46,124 nt of DNA from the NCBI GenBank assembly GCA_017858515.1, contig JAFMBM010000021.1:1-46124 (forward strand). Direction: 5' to 3'. The notes under the pieces are model-generated. The model was not told the DNA's origin. It ran no database searches and saw only the letters and a list, made by a program, of their open reading frames with translations. This stretch comes from Cryomorphaceae bacterium (GTDB taxonomy: Bacteria > Bacteroidota > Bacteroidia > Flavobacteriales > Schleiferiaceae). Position numbers and translations under genes: made by a program. Each line of letters begins with the position of its first letter. Within the stretch, counting starts at the first letter, position 1. Below, one piece after another: positions 8,358-17,893 of the stretch.

Positions 8358-10648
8358 TATTTTTTCGATTTAGGTCCTTTTGCAATGAGCGCTTCACAGG
8401 CTTCTCTATCCAAACTTTCTACATCCGTTCCTTTTGGAATTCGATGGTTTTCTTTTCCCACTTTTATATACGGGCCCCACCTTCCGTTTAATATTTCTAT
8501 CACCGGATCCCCTTCGAATAGTGCTATTTTCTTTTTGGCATCTGCATCTCGTTTGGCTAAAATAAGTTCCGTTGCTCTATCTAAGCCTATAGTAATGGGG
8601 TCATCCCCGTCAGACGCTTTAATAGATGCATACAAACTTCCGTGCTGCACATAAGGACCAAAACGACCAATACCCGCCTTCAGTTCTTTACCTTCAAGTT
8701 CGCCAATAACCCTTGGTAGTTGGAAAAGTTTCAAAGCTTCCTCTAGGGTTATGCTTTCAATTCGTTGATCCTTTAAAAGAGAAGCGAAACGTGGTTTATC
8801 CTCATCCTCAGCTGATCCAAGTTGAACCACTGGTCCGTAACGAGCGATCTTAGCTACAATAGGCTTACCGCTTTCAGGATCAAAACCCAAAGAGCGCTCG
8901 CCTTTAGCGTATCCTGCATTTTCCTCTACTTTGTCAATATTCGGACGAAACTCCTTGTAAAAGCCGTCTAACATTTCTGTCCAATCTACTTCTCCTTCTG
9001 CAATTCGGTCGAAGTCTTCCTCCACCTTAGCGGTGAAATGAAAATCTAAGACCTCGTTGAAATGTTCTACTAAGAAATCGTTCACTACCATACCAATGTC
9101 GGTTGGCATCAACTTACCCTTGTCAGCCCCTGTTCTTTCTTTTAGCGTTTTACTCGAAATGTCAGAACCTTTTAAGACCAGTTGTTGATAGGCTCTTTCT
9201 TCCCCTTCTAAATCCGATTTTACGGCATACTCCCTTTTCACAATGGTTGAAATAGTAGGCGCATAGGTGGAAGGTCTTCCAATACCTAGCTCTTCTAACT
9301 TCTTAACCAAGCTTGCTTCTGTATATCTAGCCGAAGGTCGAGTATAGCGCTCAGTAGCTTCTATTCTATCGTAATTTAAAACTTGGTTCAGCGATAGTGC
9401 GGGAAGCATACCTTTTTGCTCCTCTACATCTTCGTCGTCTGTATCTTCTAAATACACTTTCAAGAAACCCTCGAACCGTATTACCTCTCCTTTGGCCGTA
9501 TAATGCAGACCGTTCGGTGCGGGAATTGTAACGGTTGTTCGTTCCAATTTTGCGTCGCTCATTTGAGAAGCCAAGGTTCTTTTCCAAATGAGTTCGTATA
9601 GTTTTTTCATCCTAGCATCGCCCCCCACAGTGGATTTGTCCATATAGGTTGGTCGGATGGCTTCGTGCGCCTCTTGAGCACCTCTCGCCTTGGTCTTGAA
9701 TTTTCTAGTTTCGGCAAACTCGGCACCATAGGAGCTCACAATCTCATTGCGAGCTGCGGCAAGCGCATCATCTGAAAGGTTTACACTATCCGTACGCATA
9801 TAGGTTATAAAACCTGCCTCATAGAGTTTTTGGGCAATTTGCATGGTAGTTCCTACCGGAAATCCCAATTTCCTAGAAGCCTCTTGTTGTAAGGTGGAAG
9901 TAGTAAAAGGTGCCGCCGGACTTCTTTTTGCGGGTTTCACCTCTAATCCTTCGATAGAATATTGGAAGGATGAAGACTTGGAGAGGAAAGCTTGAGCCTC
10001 CTCACTTTTTTGAAAACGCTCATTTAATTCAGCCTTAAAGACCTTCTTTCCAGCATTAAATTCTGCCACAATACGGAAGGCAGATTCCGAATTAAATGCC
10101 TGAATTTCTCTTTCTCTTTCAACTAGAAGACGAACAGAAACGGACTGTACCCTACCTGCCGAAAGGCCTCTTCGCACTTTCTTCCAAAGAACAGGACTCA
10201 ATTCATATCCCACCAAACGATCGAGCACTCTCCGTGCTTGTTGGGCGTTCACAAGGTCCATATTAATAGTCCGTGGTGCCGAGACCGCTTTTTGAATAGC
10301 CGTTTTTGTAATCTCGTGGAATACAATACGATTGGTTACTAAAGGATCTAGGCCAAGGGTTTCCGCAAGATGCCATGCAATGGCCTCTCCTTCCCGGTCT
10401 TCATCCGATGCCAACCAAACAATTTCTGCCGTTGAACAAAGCTTTTTTAACTTCTTTACGATTTCCTTTTTGTCTTTGGAAACCTCGTAAACAGGCTTGA
10501 AACCATTTTTTACGTCTACACCCATATCCTTCTGAACTAAATCTCGGATATGACCAAAACTAGACTCAACAGCAAAATCTTTCCCAAGAAAGCCCGCTAT
10601 GGTTTTTGCCTTTGCAGGCGACTCTACAATAACTAAATTCTTCGACAT
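8357..10648 (-). CDS. topA: DNA topoisomerase I
   Basis: Type IA topoisomerase that relaxes negative supercoils through a 5'-phosphotyrosine intermediate. Seen: 763 aa; N-terminal Toprim domain (NLVIVESPAKAKTI at 4-17, then LASDEDREGEAIAWH). The central gate/active-site region carries FITYMRTDSVNLS with catalytic Tyr at residue 283, and IGRPSTYAPTIS further on. The C-terminus has Bacteroidota-type Topo_C repeats (GRFGPYVQHG, GRWGPYIKVG) and no Cys4 zinc ribbon. The stop codon overlaps the start of the arginase-like gene by one base. It is divergent from miaB across a 131-bp gap; I see no clean minus-strand promoter in it. Confidence 0.97.
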   Translation of the reverse strand: MSKNLVIVESPAKAKTIAGFLGKDFAVESSFGHIRDLVQKDMGVDVKNGFKPVYEVSKDKKEIVKKLKKLCSTAEIVWLASDEDREGEAIAWHLAETLGLDPLVTNRIVFHEITKTAIQKAVSAPRTINMDLVNAQQARRVLDRLVGYELSPVLWKKVRRGLSAGRVQSVSVRLLVEREREIQAFNSESAFRIVAEFNAGKKVFKAELNERFQKSEEAQAFLSKSSSFQYSIEGLEVKPAKRSPAAPFTTSTLQQEASRKLGFPVGTTMQIAQKLYEAGFITYMRTDSVNLSDDALAAARNEIVSSYGAEFAETRKFKTKARGAQEAHEAIRPTYMDKSTVGGDARMKKLYELIWKRTLASQMSDAKLERTTVTIPAPNGLHYTAKGEVIRFEGFLKVYLEDTDDEDVEEQKGMLPALSLNQVLNYDRIEATERYTRPSARYTEASLVKKLEELGIGRPSTYAPTISTIVKREYAVKSDLEGEERAYQQLVLKGSDISSKTLKERTGADKGKLMPTDIGMVVNDFLVEHFNEVLDFHFTAKVEEDFDRIAEGEVDWTEMLDGFYKEFRPNIDKVEENAGYAKGERSLGFDPESGKPIVAKIARYGPVVQLGSAEDEDKPRFASLLKDQRIESITLEEALKLFQLPRVIGELEGKELKAGIGRFGPYVQHGSLYASIKASDGDDPITIGLDRATELILAKRDADAKKKIALFEGDPVIEILNGRWGPYIKVGKENHRIPKGTDVESLDREACEALIAKGPKSKK

Positions 10649-10750
10649 CTACTTTTCCTTTCTGTGAATGCAAAGAAAACTAAAAGCTGCTTGGGTTAAA
10701 GGATTATATACAGAAGTTGTACTGTCAAACTGTCACTATACTTCTTGTGT

Positions 10751-10758
10751 TACCTTTG
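10751..10758 (+). promoter_or_regulatory. -7 box of the miaB operon promoter
   Basis: TACCTTTG matches TAnnTTTG and is identical to the box at 2-9. No good TTG is present at the preferred distance (the nearest candidate is CTG about 18 nt upstream), so only the -7 element is claimed. It lies 21 nt before the miaB GTG. Confidence 0.4.
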
Positions 10759-10779
10759 TACGTATAATTTCAAAGCAAA

Positions 10780-12225
10780 GTGGGCAAAGGATTAATAGAG
10801 ACAAATACTCCACTACCCGAAGCTAGACAAGGCGAGGTAGTTGAATCTCAATCGAATGAGGGTTTTCGAAGACTTTACATAGAAAGTTACGGCTGTCAGA
10901 TGAATTTTTCAGACAGTGAAGTAGTGGCCTCCATTCTATCTTCTGAAGGGTATTCGACCACCCGAGATATTGAAGAAGCAGATTTAGTTCTCCTCAACAC
11001 TTGCTCGATAAGAGATAAAGCAGAACAAACGGTTCGAAATCGATTAAAGCACTTCAATAATTTAAAAACCGCAAATCCCTCCATGACCATTGGGATTTTA
11101 GGCTGTATGGCTGAGCGTCTAAAAGACAAGCTATTAGACGAGGAAAAGCTAGTCGATTTAGTGGTAGGTCCAGATGCCTATAGAGACCTTCCAAACTTAC
11201 TAAAAGAGATCGATGGAGGTAGAAAAGCAGTAAATGTTATTCTTTCTAAAGAAGAAACCTACGGCGATTTACAGCCTGTACGATTGGGAGGAAATGGTGT
11301 TACAGCCTTTATTTCTATTACTCGTGGTTGCGATAATATGTGCAGTTTTTGCGTAGTACCCTTCACAAGAGGAAGAGAACGAAGCCGAAATCCAGATACC
11401 ATTATCCAAGAAGCGCTAGATTTGGATAAAGCTGGCTACAAAGAAATCACCTTGCTGGGCCAAAATGTTGATTCTTATCTATGGTATGGTGGCGGGGCGA
11501 AAAAAGATTTCGAAAAAGCCAGTGAATCCGCTAAGGCAACTTCGGTAGATTTTGCTCAACTTCTCGATAAAGTAGCTACGGCCGTTCCAGGAATGCGCAT
11601 CCGTTTTTCTACAAGCAATCCACAAGATATGGCTGATGTTGTTCTTCATGCCATTGCACGCCACTCCAATATCTGCAATTACATTCACTTACCTGTTCAA
11701 TCCGGCAGCAGCAAGGTTTTAAAAGAAATGAATCGCGGCCATAATAGAGAGGAATATATTGACCTTATCAACCGTATTCGCACTATAATTCCTGATTGCG
11801 CAATCAGTATGGATATGATTTCTGGCTTTCCGAATGAAACCGATGAAGACCATCAAGAAACCTTGTCCTTAATGGAATTAGTGAAGTATCACTACGGATT
11901 TATGTTTTATTACTCGGAAAGACCCAACACCTATGCAGCGAGAAATTTTGAGGACAATGTGCCCCTGGCAACAAAAAAAGCACGTTTAGATGATATCATT
12001 TCCTTGCAGCGCAAACATTCTTTTTTCTGGAATGAGGCAGAACTCGGACAAATTAGAGAGGTTTTAATAGAGGGATCATCGAAAAAATCGGATGACCATT
12101 GGTATGGAAGAACTCCGCAGAACACCGTAGTAGTTTTTCCAAAAACAGACGAAAAACCAGGCGATTTTGTTCATGTCTTGATTGAATCCTGCACCACAGC
12201 AACACTTTTGGGAAAGAGAATATGA
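10780..12225 (+). CDS. miaB: tRNA (N6-isopentenyladenosine-37-C2) methylthiotransferase MiaB
   Basis: MiaB is a radical-SAM enzyme that converts i6A37 to ms2i6A37 in tRNAs reading UNN codons. Seen: 481 aa with three family regions. The UPF0004 domain begins IESYGCQMNFSDSEVVA with further Cys in LLNTCSIRDKAE and GILGCMAER, which bind the auxiliary cluster. The radical-SAM domain has RGCDNMCSFC (Cys 184, 188, 191). The C-terminal TRAM domain ends ATLLGKRI. The start is a GTG; no in-frame ATG precedes the first Cys motif. It heads a chain of tightly overlapping genes through secG. Confidence 0.96.
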   Translation: MGKGLIETNTPLPEARQGEVVESQSNEGFRRLYIESYGCQMNFSDSEVVASILSSEGYSTTRDIEEADLVLLNTCSIRDKAEQTVRNRLKHFNNLKTANPSMTIGILGCMAERLKDKLLDEEKLVDLVVGPDAYRDLPNLLKEIDGGRKAVNVILSKEETYGDLQPVRLGGNGVTAFISITRGCDNMCSFCVVPFTRGRERSRNPDTIIQEALDLDKAGYKEITLLGQNVDSYLWYGGGAKKDFEKASESAKATSVDFAQLLDKVATAVPGMRIRFSTSNPQDMADVVLHAIARHSNICNYIHLPVQSGSSKVLKEMNRGHNREEYIDLINRIRTIIPDCAISMDMISGFPNETDEDHQETLSLMELVKYHYGFMFYYSERPNTYAARNFEDNVPLATKKARLDDIISLQRKHSFFWNEAELGQIREVLIEGSSKKSDDHWYGRTPQNTVVVFPKTDEKPGDFVHVLIESCTTATLLGKRI

Positions 12226-12635
12226 AGCCATTCCCTCTTTTCCTTTTCATTTCTGCCCTCAGCCTGTGGGTGAATCCAATTTCTGCCCAAACTCTTGTAG
12301 GCGACCGCTGGATAGACAATAGCCTAACCATACGTGTGGTAGAAGAAAGTATTCGCAAAACAGGCCAAATCACCATTTGTATCTACAGCACCGAAACCGA
12401 GGCTTGCATAGAAAATCTGTTTACCGCTTTCGAAACAAGAATTCTAGACGCATCTGGGAAGGAAATTTGGAATGCCCTTTGGATGGGACAAAAGAAAACA
12501 GTGAGCTTTAAAAAAGCCCTTCCAGACGGATATAAAATTGAAATTAAGGCAACTCAGCCTTTCGTGATTAACCTTATGACCGGGACTAGAATTTATCAGG
12601 ATAAGGAAATAACCGCTGAATATATTTTAAGATGA
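12222..12635 (+). CDS. Small exported protein of unknown function
   Basis: I do not recognise this 137-aa protein. Seen: a clear signal peptide (about residues 1-22, ending PISAQ). The mature part of about 115 residues has beta-strand patterning and two Cys ([14 protein letters not shown]), probably periplasmic or surface-associated. It overlaps the miaB stop and the next gene's start by 4 bp each (ATGA junctions), so it is translationally coupled to both. Confidence 0.75.
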   Translation: MKPFPLFLFISALSLWVNPISAQTLVGDRWIDNSLTIRVVEESIRKTGQITICIYSTETEACIENLFTAFETRILDASGKEIWNALWMGQKKTVSFKKALPDGYKIEIKATQPFVINLMTGTRIYQDKEITAEYILR

Positions 12636-13906
12636 GCGGAATTCAGGAAATTAAACAGCGCTTCGGCATTATTGGAAATTCTGCTGCTTTAGAAAGAGCC
12701 ATTGAAAAAGCCAGACAGGTTGCGTTCACAGATATTAGTGTTCTAGTTACAGGAGAAAGTGGAGTTGGAAAGGAGTCTATTCCTAGAATAATTCACTCTC
12801 TTTCCGCCAGAAAACACAAACCTTACATTGCAGTAAACTGCGGTGCTATTCCGGAAGGAACCATAGATTCTGAGTTATTCGGACATGAAAAAGGTGCTTT
12901 CACTGGCGCAACAAATCTCCGGAAGGGATATTTCGAAGAAGCCGATGGAGGAACCATCTTTCTAGATGAGGTAGGAGAATTGCCTCTTTCAACTCAAGTG
13001 CGCTTATTAAGGGTACTCGAAACGGGAGAGTTTATTAAAGTCGGCTCAAGTAGGATTCAAAAAACAGATGTTCGGATTGTGGCTGCCACCAATTTGGATA
13101 TGGAAAAAGCCATCCGAAACAATCGCTTTAGAGAAGATTTGTATTACCGATTGAACACGGTTGAAATCTTGCTTCCACCTTTGAGAGACCGACCCGAAGA
13201 TATTCATCTGATCTTTCGCAAATTTGCCGCTGATTTTGCAGATAAGTATAGCCTGCCTCCCATTCGTTTAGACGCCTCTGCTATTGAGTTACTGAACTCC
13301 TTTCGTTGGCCAGGTAATATTAGACAGTTGAGAAATTTAGCCGAGCAAATTAGTGTGGTAGAGGAAGAGCGACTTATTTCCGCCGAGATTCTAACTCATT
13401 ATTTACCACAAATAATTCAGAGCCAAAACGAATTACCCGTTTCAACAAAGCGAAATGCAGATGGGGAAAGTGATTTTGCCAATGAGCGTGAGATTCTGTA
13501 CAAGATTCTTTTCGATATGCGGAATGATCTAAATGATCTTAAAAAACTAACCTTAGATCTCATGAAAAGTGGCGGGGGTGATGGATTTGAAGAAGAACAT
13601 GAAGGCATACTTACTAAGCTTTACAAAGAAACAAATGCCTCAACAGGCAGCCAGAGCTCTCGCCTACTGCCAGCCCCTTCTACATCTGTACACAGGGCTG
13701 AAATAAATTCTCAGCCTACCGAAGATGAATTGTTTTATGACGCCGAATCTGTAGAGGAGGATGCGCCCATCTCTTTGCATGAAAAAGAGTTGGAAATGAT
13801 TAAAATAGCGCTTGAAAGAAATAAAGGGAGAAGAAAAGATGCCGCCAATGAACTAGGCATTTCCGAAAGAACCTTATATCGCAAAATAAAGCAGTATGAT
13901 CTCTAA
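12632..13906 (+). CDS. Sigma-54-dependent transcriptional activator (AAA+ plus Fis HTH, no receiver)
   Basis: This is an RpoN-dependent activator that remodels sigma-54 polymerase using ATP. Seen: 424 aa starting almost directly with the AAA+ domain, without an N-terminal sensor or receiver. Walker A GESGVGKE is at residues 41-48, the sigma-54-contacting GAFTGA loop at 88-93, Walker [13 protein letters not shown] follows, then [10 protein letters not shown] and [13 protein letters not shown]. After a low-complexity linker rich in Asp/Glu/Ser, a Fis-type helix-turn-helix closes the protein ([20 protein letters not shown]). It is embedded in the miaB-lptE-secG chain, a context I recall from other flavobacteria. 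Targets are unknown. Confidence 0.92.
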   Translation: MSGIQEIKQRFGIIGNSAALERAIEKARQVAFTDISVLVTGESGVGKESIPRIIHSLSARKHKPYIAVNCGAIPEGTIDSELFGHEKGAFTGATNLRKGYFEEADGGTIFLDEVGELPLSTQVRLLRVLETGEFIKVGSSRIQKTDVRIVAATNLDMEKAIRNNRFREDLYYRLNTVEILLPPLRDRPEDIHLIFRKFAADFADKYSLPPIRLDASAIELLNSFRWPGNIRQLRNLAEQISVVEEERLISAEILTHYLPQIIQSQNELPVSTKRNADGESDFANEREILYKILFDMRNDLNDLKKLTLDLMKSGGGDGFEEEHEGILTKLYKETNASTGSQSSRLLPAPSTSVHRAEINSQPTEDELFYDAESVEEDAPISLHEKELEMIKIALERNKGRRKDAANELGISERTLYRKIKQYDL

Positions 13907-14402
13907 AATGCGTGTAATTTTTATATGCCTAGCGTTAGTTTGCTTGTCGGCATGCACAGGAGGATACTCTTTTACTGGAGGTGATGTTGGCGATGCTAAA
14001 ACTGTTTCAGTTGCCAATTTTCCGAATTATGCTGAATTATTTCAACCCAATTTGAGTCTGACCTTTAGCGAATCGCTTCGCAATATTTTCGTTCAGCAAA
14101 CCCGATTAACCTTAGTTACTTTCGAAGGAGATCTTCATTTTGAAGGCGAAATTTTAAAGTACTATGTGGAGCCTATAAACGCCCAAGCAGATGCTCAAGT
14201 AGCCCAAAATAGATTAACTATTACGGTGAATGTGCGCTTTACCAATAGAACAGATGAAACCAAGGATTTTGAAAAATCCTTCACACGATTTGCCGACTTT
14301 CCTGGAAATTCAAATTTGATTGATGTAGAAGAAGAACTCATTCAACAAATCAACACGCAACTTTCTGAGGATATTCTAAACGCAGCGATAGCCAATTGGT
14401 AA
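13896..14402 (+). CDS. lptE: LptE-like LPS-assembly lipoprotein
   Basis: Probably LptE, the outer membrane lipoprotein that plugs the LptD barrel and helps insert lipopolysaccharide. Seen: 168 aa with a lipoprotein signal ([10 protein letters not shown], Cys about residue 20). A short alpha/beta domain follows, beginning with GGYSFTGG and VSVANFPN, then [19 protein letters not shown], the pattern of the Bacteroidota LptE/DUF4136-like family. The start at 13896 overlaps the previous gene by 11 bp; an alternative ATG at 13908 would also give a good signal peptide. Confidence 0.8.
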   Translation: MISKMRVIFICLALVCLSACTGGYSFTGGDVGDAKTVSVANFPNYAELFQPNLSLTFSESLRNIFVQQTRLTLVTFEGDLHFEGEILKYYVEPINAQADAQVAQNRLTITVNVRFTNRTDETKDFEKSFTRFADFPGNSNLIDVEEELIQQINTQLSEDILNAAIANW

Positions 14403-14404
14403 GA

Positions 14405-15574
14405 ATGGATAAAGCGCAATTTCTTTCGGCTATATCAAACCAAACAAAGGCAACTTCGGAAGATCTTGATGCCTTAAAAAAATGGATTCAGGACTATCCT
14501 TATTTCACTTCGGCACGACTCCTCTATTTACAATCTATCCAATTTACTCATCCACTTTCCTTCCCATTAGAAGTTAAAAAGTGTGCAGTTCATATTGGCA
14601 GCAGGGAAAAAATGTACGAGCTAACACATCAAACCCTTGCCCAGCCTATTCCGGATTTAATTCGAGGAAAAGCGGAGACAGTTAAAAAAGTTGAATCAGT
14701 AATTTCAGAGAAAAGCCCAGAGGTTAAAAGTATAGAGCCTGAAAAACTGAGTGCAAAGGAGAAAGTAAAGCGCATACTTGAAGAAAACCGAAAGATGCGT
14801 TTGGCGATGGAAAGTGGAACGACCATTCCAAGCCCTCCTGAACAGGTTGAGGTGGTAAGCAGAACCATTGATCTAAGTCAAAAGACGTTGGAGAAATTGG
14901 AAATTTTAGATCCTCCTCTAACTGAAGTAAACCCTACAAACGAGAAGGAAGTACTTATTGCAGAAATGCAAAAGACGCCTCTAACAGAAGAGACAAGCCC
15001 GTCGCTCATTGCTCAGATCGAATCTGCTGTTGAATTAGAAATACCGTCTGAGAGGGAAGATTCTGGAATGAATGAAGATTCAAAAACGAAAGAATCGAAT
15101 GAAATAGAGCACATTGAAAATCAAGAGCTCCCTCCAGAAAGCGTACAACCTTTGGAAACATTGGATGCTTTGGCCGCTGAAGTGGTTGGAAACAAATCCA
15201 ATACAACGGATATAAAGAAGAACTTTTTCCATTGGCTGAAGGAATTGCAGAACGAAAAAGGAGAGGAGGAGAAGTCTACAATTGAACAACAAAAAGAAAT
15301 TATTGATAAATTCTTGGTGAAATTACCAGGGATTAAACCCGATAAATCAGCGCTTAAAAAGACAGACCAAAGAGACCTAGTGCAGCAAAGCTTGCGAGAA
15401 GACCAGGAAATGGTTACCGAAACATTAGCCAAATTGTATCTAGAACAAGGCCATTTAAGTAAAGCATTGGATGCATTTGAAATTCTTCTGTTGAGATTTC
15501 CTCAAAAAAGTAGTTTCTTTGCCGGCCAGATTCGTGAAATTCGCAAATCGTTGAAAGAAAAAGGAAAAAAATGA
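14405..15574 (+). CDS. TPR-containing protein of unknown function (lptE-secG spacer gene)
   Basis: This 389-aa soluble protein is not one I can name. Seen: an N-terminal helical part (KWIQDYPYFTSARLLYLQSI), then a long charged, Glu/Lys/Pro-rich, probably disordered middle (about residues 95-290). A C-terminal helical TPR-like unit closes it (ETLAKLYLEQGHLSKALDAFEILLLRFP). No signal peptide is present. I use the ATG at 14405, 2 nt after the lptE stop; an upstream TTG would add three residues. Its stop overlaps secG by 4 bp. Position suggests an envelope-biogenesis role, but this is inference. Confidence 0.8.
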   Translation: MDKAQFLSAISNQTKATSEDLDALKKWIQDYPYFTSARLLYLQSIQFTHPLSFPLEVKKCAVHIGSREKMYELTHQTLAQPIPDLIRGKAETVKKVESVISEKSPEVKSIEPEKLSAKEKVKRILEENRKMRLAMESGTTIPSPPEQVEVVSRTIDLSQKTLEKLEILDPPLTEVNPTNEKEVLIAEMQKTPLTEETSPSLIAQIESAVELEIPSEREDSGMNEDSKTKESNEIEHIENQELPPESVQPLETLDALAAEVVGNKSNTTDIKKNFFHWLKELQNEKGEEEKSTIEQQKEIIDKFLVKLPGIKPDKSALKKTDQRDLVQQSLREDQEMVTETLAKLYLEQGHLSKALDAFEILLLRFPQKSSFFAGQIREIRKSLKEKGKK

Positions 15575-15936
15575 CACTGTTAATCACCACTTTAATAATT
15601 ATAGCCTGTATCCTCTTGATATTGGTAATCATGGTTCAAAATCCAAAAGGAGGAGGATTGTCTTCAACCTTTGGTGGAGGTAACCCACAAATTTTTGGCG
15701 GCGTAAAGAAAACAACTGATTTCTTAGATCGCGGAACTTGGACTTTAGCAATTGCTCTCGTTGCTTTGGTAATGTTGAGTAATTTGTTTGTAGCCACCCC
15801 AACTACCGAAAGTGGTTTACCTGAATCTTCATTAAACGAAGAAATCGACGGTTTTTCTGCTCCTGTTCCACAAGCCATTCCCACTACTACCGACCAAGAA
15901 ATGGGAGACGCTTTACCAGAAGCAGTAGAAGAATAA
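15571..15936 (+). CDS. secG: Preprotein translocase subunit SecG
   Basis: SecG is the non-essential third subunit of the SecYEG channel. Seen: 121 aa with two transmembrane helices (about residues 2-22 and 55-73) separated by the hallmark loop VQNPKGGGLSSTFGGG, then an acidic C-terminal tail typical of Bacteroidota SecG. It overlaps the upstream gene by 4 bp (ATGA) and is followed at once by a terminator. Confidence 0.95.
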   Translation: MTLLITTLIIIACILLILVIMVQNPKGGGLSSTFGGGNPQIFGGVKKTTDFLDRGTWTLAIALVALVMLSNLFVATPTTESGLPESSLNEEIDGFSAPVPQAIPTTTDQEMGDALPEAVEE

Positions 15937-15942
15937 ATCAAC

Positions 15943-15966
15943 AAGGCCTTTTAAAGGCCTTTTTTT
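15943..15966 (+). terminator. Terminator of the miaB-secG gene chain
   Basis: AAGGCC (15943-15948) pairs with GGCCTT (15956-15961) around a TTTTAAA loop, and a run of T follows to 15966. The T run ends exactly at the corA ATG (15967), so corA has almost no leader of its own downstream of the terminator. Confidence 0.8.
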
Positions 15967-17028
15967 ATGGCACGACTATTCCGTAAACGAACTGAAAACA
16001 AAGGACTTGCTCCAGGTTCTTTAGTGTTTATTGGAACCCAACAAATGGAAGCTCCTCACTTCCAATACTTCCTTTACAACAAAGAGTCTGTTGAGGTTAA
16101 TGAGTGTTCAACGGTAGAAGACCTACCTATCGCCAAAGAGGGCACAATTGATTGGATTAACATGGATGGGGTGCATGATCCAGATACAGTGGAATCCCTC
16201 GGACATAAGTTCTCTATTCATCCCTTGGCCCTAGAAGATATAATGAATACTGGTCAGCGCGCAAAACTGGCCGAATACGAGAATAGCATTTTTATCACTC
16301 TGAAAATGCTCTCTTTTGACCCTAAAAGCATTCGGATCCAAAGCGAACAACTCAGCTTTGTGTTGCTTCATCAAAATTTAATAAGTGTTCAAGAACATCC
16401 TGGCGATACTTTTCAGCCAGTGAGAGATCGAATTCTTCATGCTAAAGGCAAAGTAAGAAAACTGGGTGCCGACTATCTCCTCTACATACTGTTGGATACG
16501 GTTATAGATAATTACATCTATTTAATCGAAGAAATTGGCGAACGCATTGATGACCTAGAGATTCAACTCGTTGACAATCCCAACAAAAAAATACTCGACT
16601 ATATAGCTGTATATAAAAAAGAGCTCCATTATATGTCGAAAATAGTGCGTCCTGTTGTGAGCTTATTGCGCGATTTAAGAAGAACACATTCTCCCTTGGT
16701 TGCGAAAGAAACCCACCATTATATAGAAGATTTGCATGGGCTAGCTGAGCATGCACTTGAATCTTTAGAAAGTTATAGAGTCGTTCTAAATGACTACTTA
16801 AACGCCTATCATTTAGATGTGAGTACTCGTTTGAATGAAATCATGCGCGTATTGACCGTATTCTCGGCAGTCTTTATTCCAATCACCTTTATTGCGGGTG
16901 TATATGGAACCAATTTTGACGAACTTCCCGAGCTCCATTATTCTTATTCCTATCCTGTTTTTTGGATTGTGAATATTGTAGTCGCCTTTGGAATGTTATT
17001 TTACTTCCACAAGAAAAAGTGGCTCTAA
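15967..17028 (+). CDS. corA: CorA family magnesium/cobalt transporter
   Basis: CorA forms a pentameric divalent cation channel in the cytoplasmic membrane. Seen: 353 aa; a large cytoplasmic alpha/beta domain with long helices, then two C-terminal transmembrane helices. The selectivity motif is present as YGTNFDELPEL just after TM1 (VFIPITFIAGVYGTNF), matching the family GMN-type site (here YGTNF, as in many CorA of this subgroup). The C-terminus is basic (FHKKKWL). It begins immediately after the secG terminator and overlaps the next gene by about 10 bp, so the two are probably co-transcribed. Confidence 0.92.
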   Translation: MARLFRKRTENKGLAPGSLVFIGTQQMEAPHFQYFLYNKESVEVNECSTVEDLPIAKEGTIDWINMDGVHDPDTVESLGHKFSIHPLALEDIMNTGQRAKLAEYENSIFITLKMLSFDPKSIRIQSEQLSFVLLHQNLISVQEHPGDTFQPVRDRILHAKGKVRKLGADYLLYILLDTVIDNYIYLIEEIGERIDDLEIQLVDNPNKKILDYIAVYKKELHYMSKIVRPVVSLLRDLRRTHSPLVAKETHHYIEDLHGLAEHALESLESYRVVLNDYLNAYHLDVSTRLNEIMRVLTVFSAVFIPITFIAGVYGTNFDELPELHYSYSYPVFWIVNIVVAFGMLFYFHKKKWL

Positions 17029-17864
17029 CCCAACAAGAAAAGAAAGGCGTTCAATTCATGTTGCTATCCGTTGTTGGATTTGCATTCATGAATCTTGTCG
17101 TTAAATTTTTGTATCGAATACCTCCAACTGAGCTAGTTCTTTTTCGTTCCATCGTTTCCCTCGTTCTGAGCTATTATCTCATTAAAAAACGCAAACTCAA
17201 TCCTTGGGGCGTTCAAAGAAAATTTCTCTTTTTAAGGGGATTATTCGGCGCAACTTCCTTAACGCTCTTTTTCTACACCTTACAAAAACTACCCATTGGC
17301 ACCGCCATTACACTTCAATATCTCTCGCCCATATTCACTGCTTTTTTCGCCATTTTTATACTGAAAGAACCTGTTCGCAGATTACAATGGCTCTTTTTCG
17401 GACTTTCATTAATTGGAATTATTCTCATTAAAGGCTTCGACCCTGCCGTTACTCCCTTCATGTTTGCTTGTGGAATTGCCTCCGCGATTTTTAGTGGACT
17501 GGCCTACAATATGATTCGTCTGGTAAAGGATACCGATTCTGCCGTTGTAGTGGTCTTTTATTTTCCATTAGTGGCCATTCCAATTATGATTGTTTTTAGC
17601 TTTTACCATTGGGTTCAACCTATAGGATGGGAATGGGGAGGACTTTTACTCATGGGATTGTTGACACAATTCGCCCAGATGAATATGACCAAAGCCCTTC
17701 AATCTACGGCCCTCAATAAAATAGCTGGATTTAAATACATAGGAATTCTATTTGCACTTAGCTTCGATGTTTTACTCTTTAATATAACCTATGGTTGGGT
17801 GACCCTCATTGGGATTATTTGCGTAGTGATAGGAGTTTTACTCAATCTAGTTTCAAAACGCTAG
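17019..17864 (+). CDS. EamA/DMT family transporter
   Basis: This is a drug/metabolite-transporter superfamily permease (EamA repeats), predicted to export or import a small metabolite; substrate unknown. Seen: about 281 aa with ten hydrophobic helices in two similar halves, for example FRSIVSLVLSYYLIKKRKL in the first EamA unit and PIGTAITLQYLSPIFTAFFA. I choose the GTG at 17019, which overlaps the corA stop and gives a short polar N-terminus before TM1. An ATG at 17058 would cut into TM1, and upstream in-frame sequence belongs to corA. Confidence 0.85.
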   Translation: MALTQQEKKGVQFMLLSVVGFAFMNLVVKFLYRIPPTELVLFRSIVSLVLSYYLIKKRKLNPWGVQRKFLFLRGLFGATSLTLFFYTLQKLPIGTAITLQYLSPIFTAFFAIFILKEPVRRLQWLFFGLSLIGIILIKGFDPAVTPFMFACGIASAIFSGLAYNMIRLVKDTDSAVVVVFYFPLVAIPIMIVFSFYHWVQPIGWEWGGLLLMGLLTQFAQMNMTKALQSTALNKIAGFKYIGILFALSFDVLLFNITYGWVTLIGIICVVIGVLLNLVSKR

Positions 17865-17893
17865 CTGTATATTGTCAACCCAATGTTATCTAG

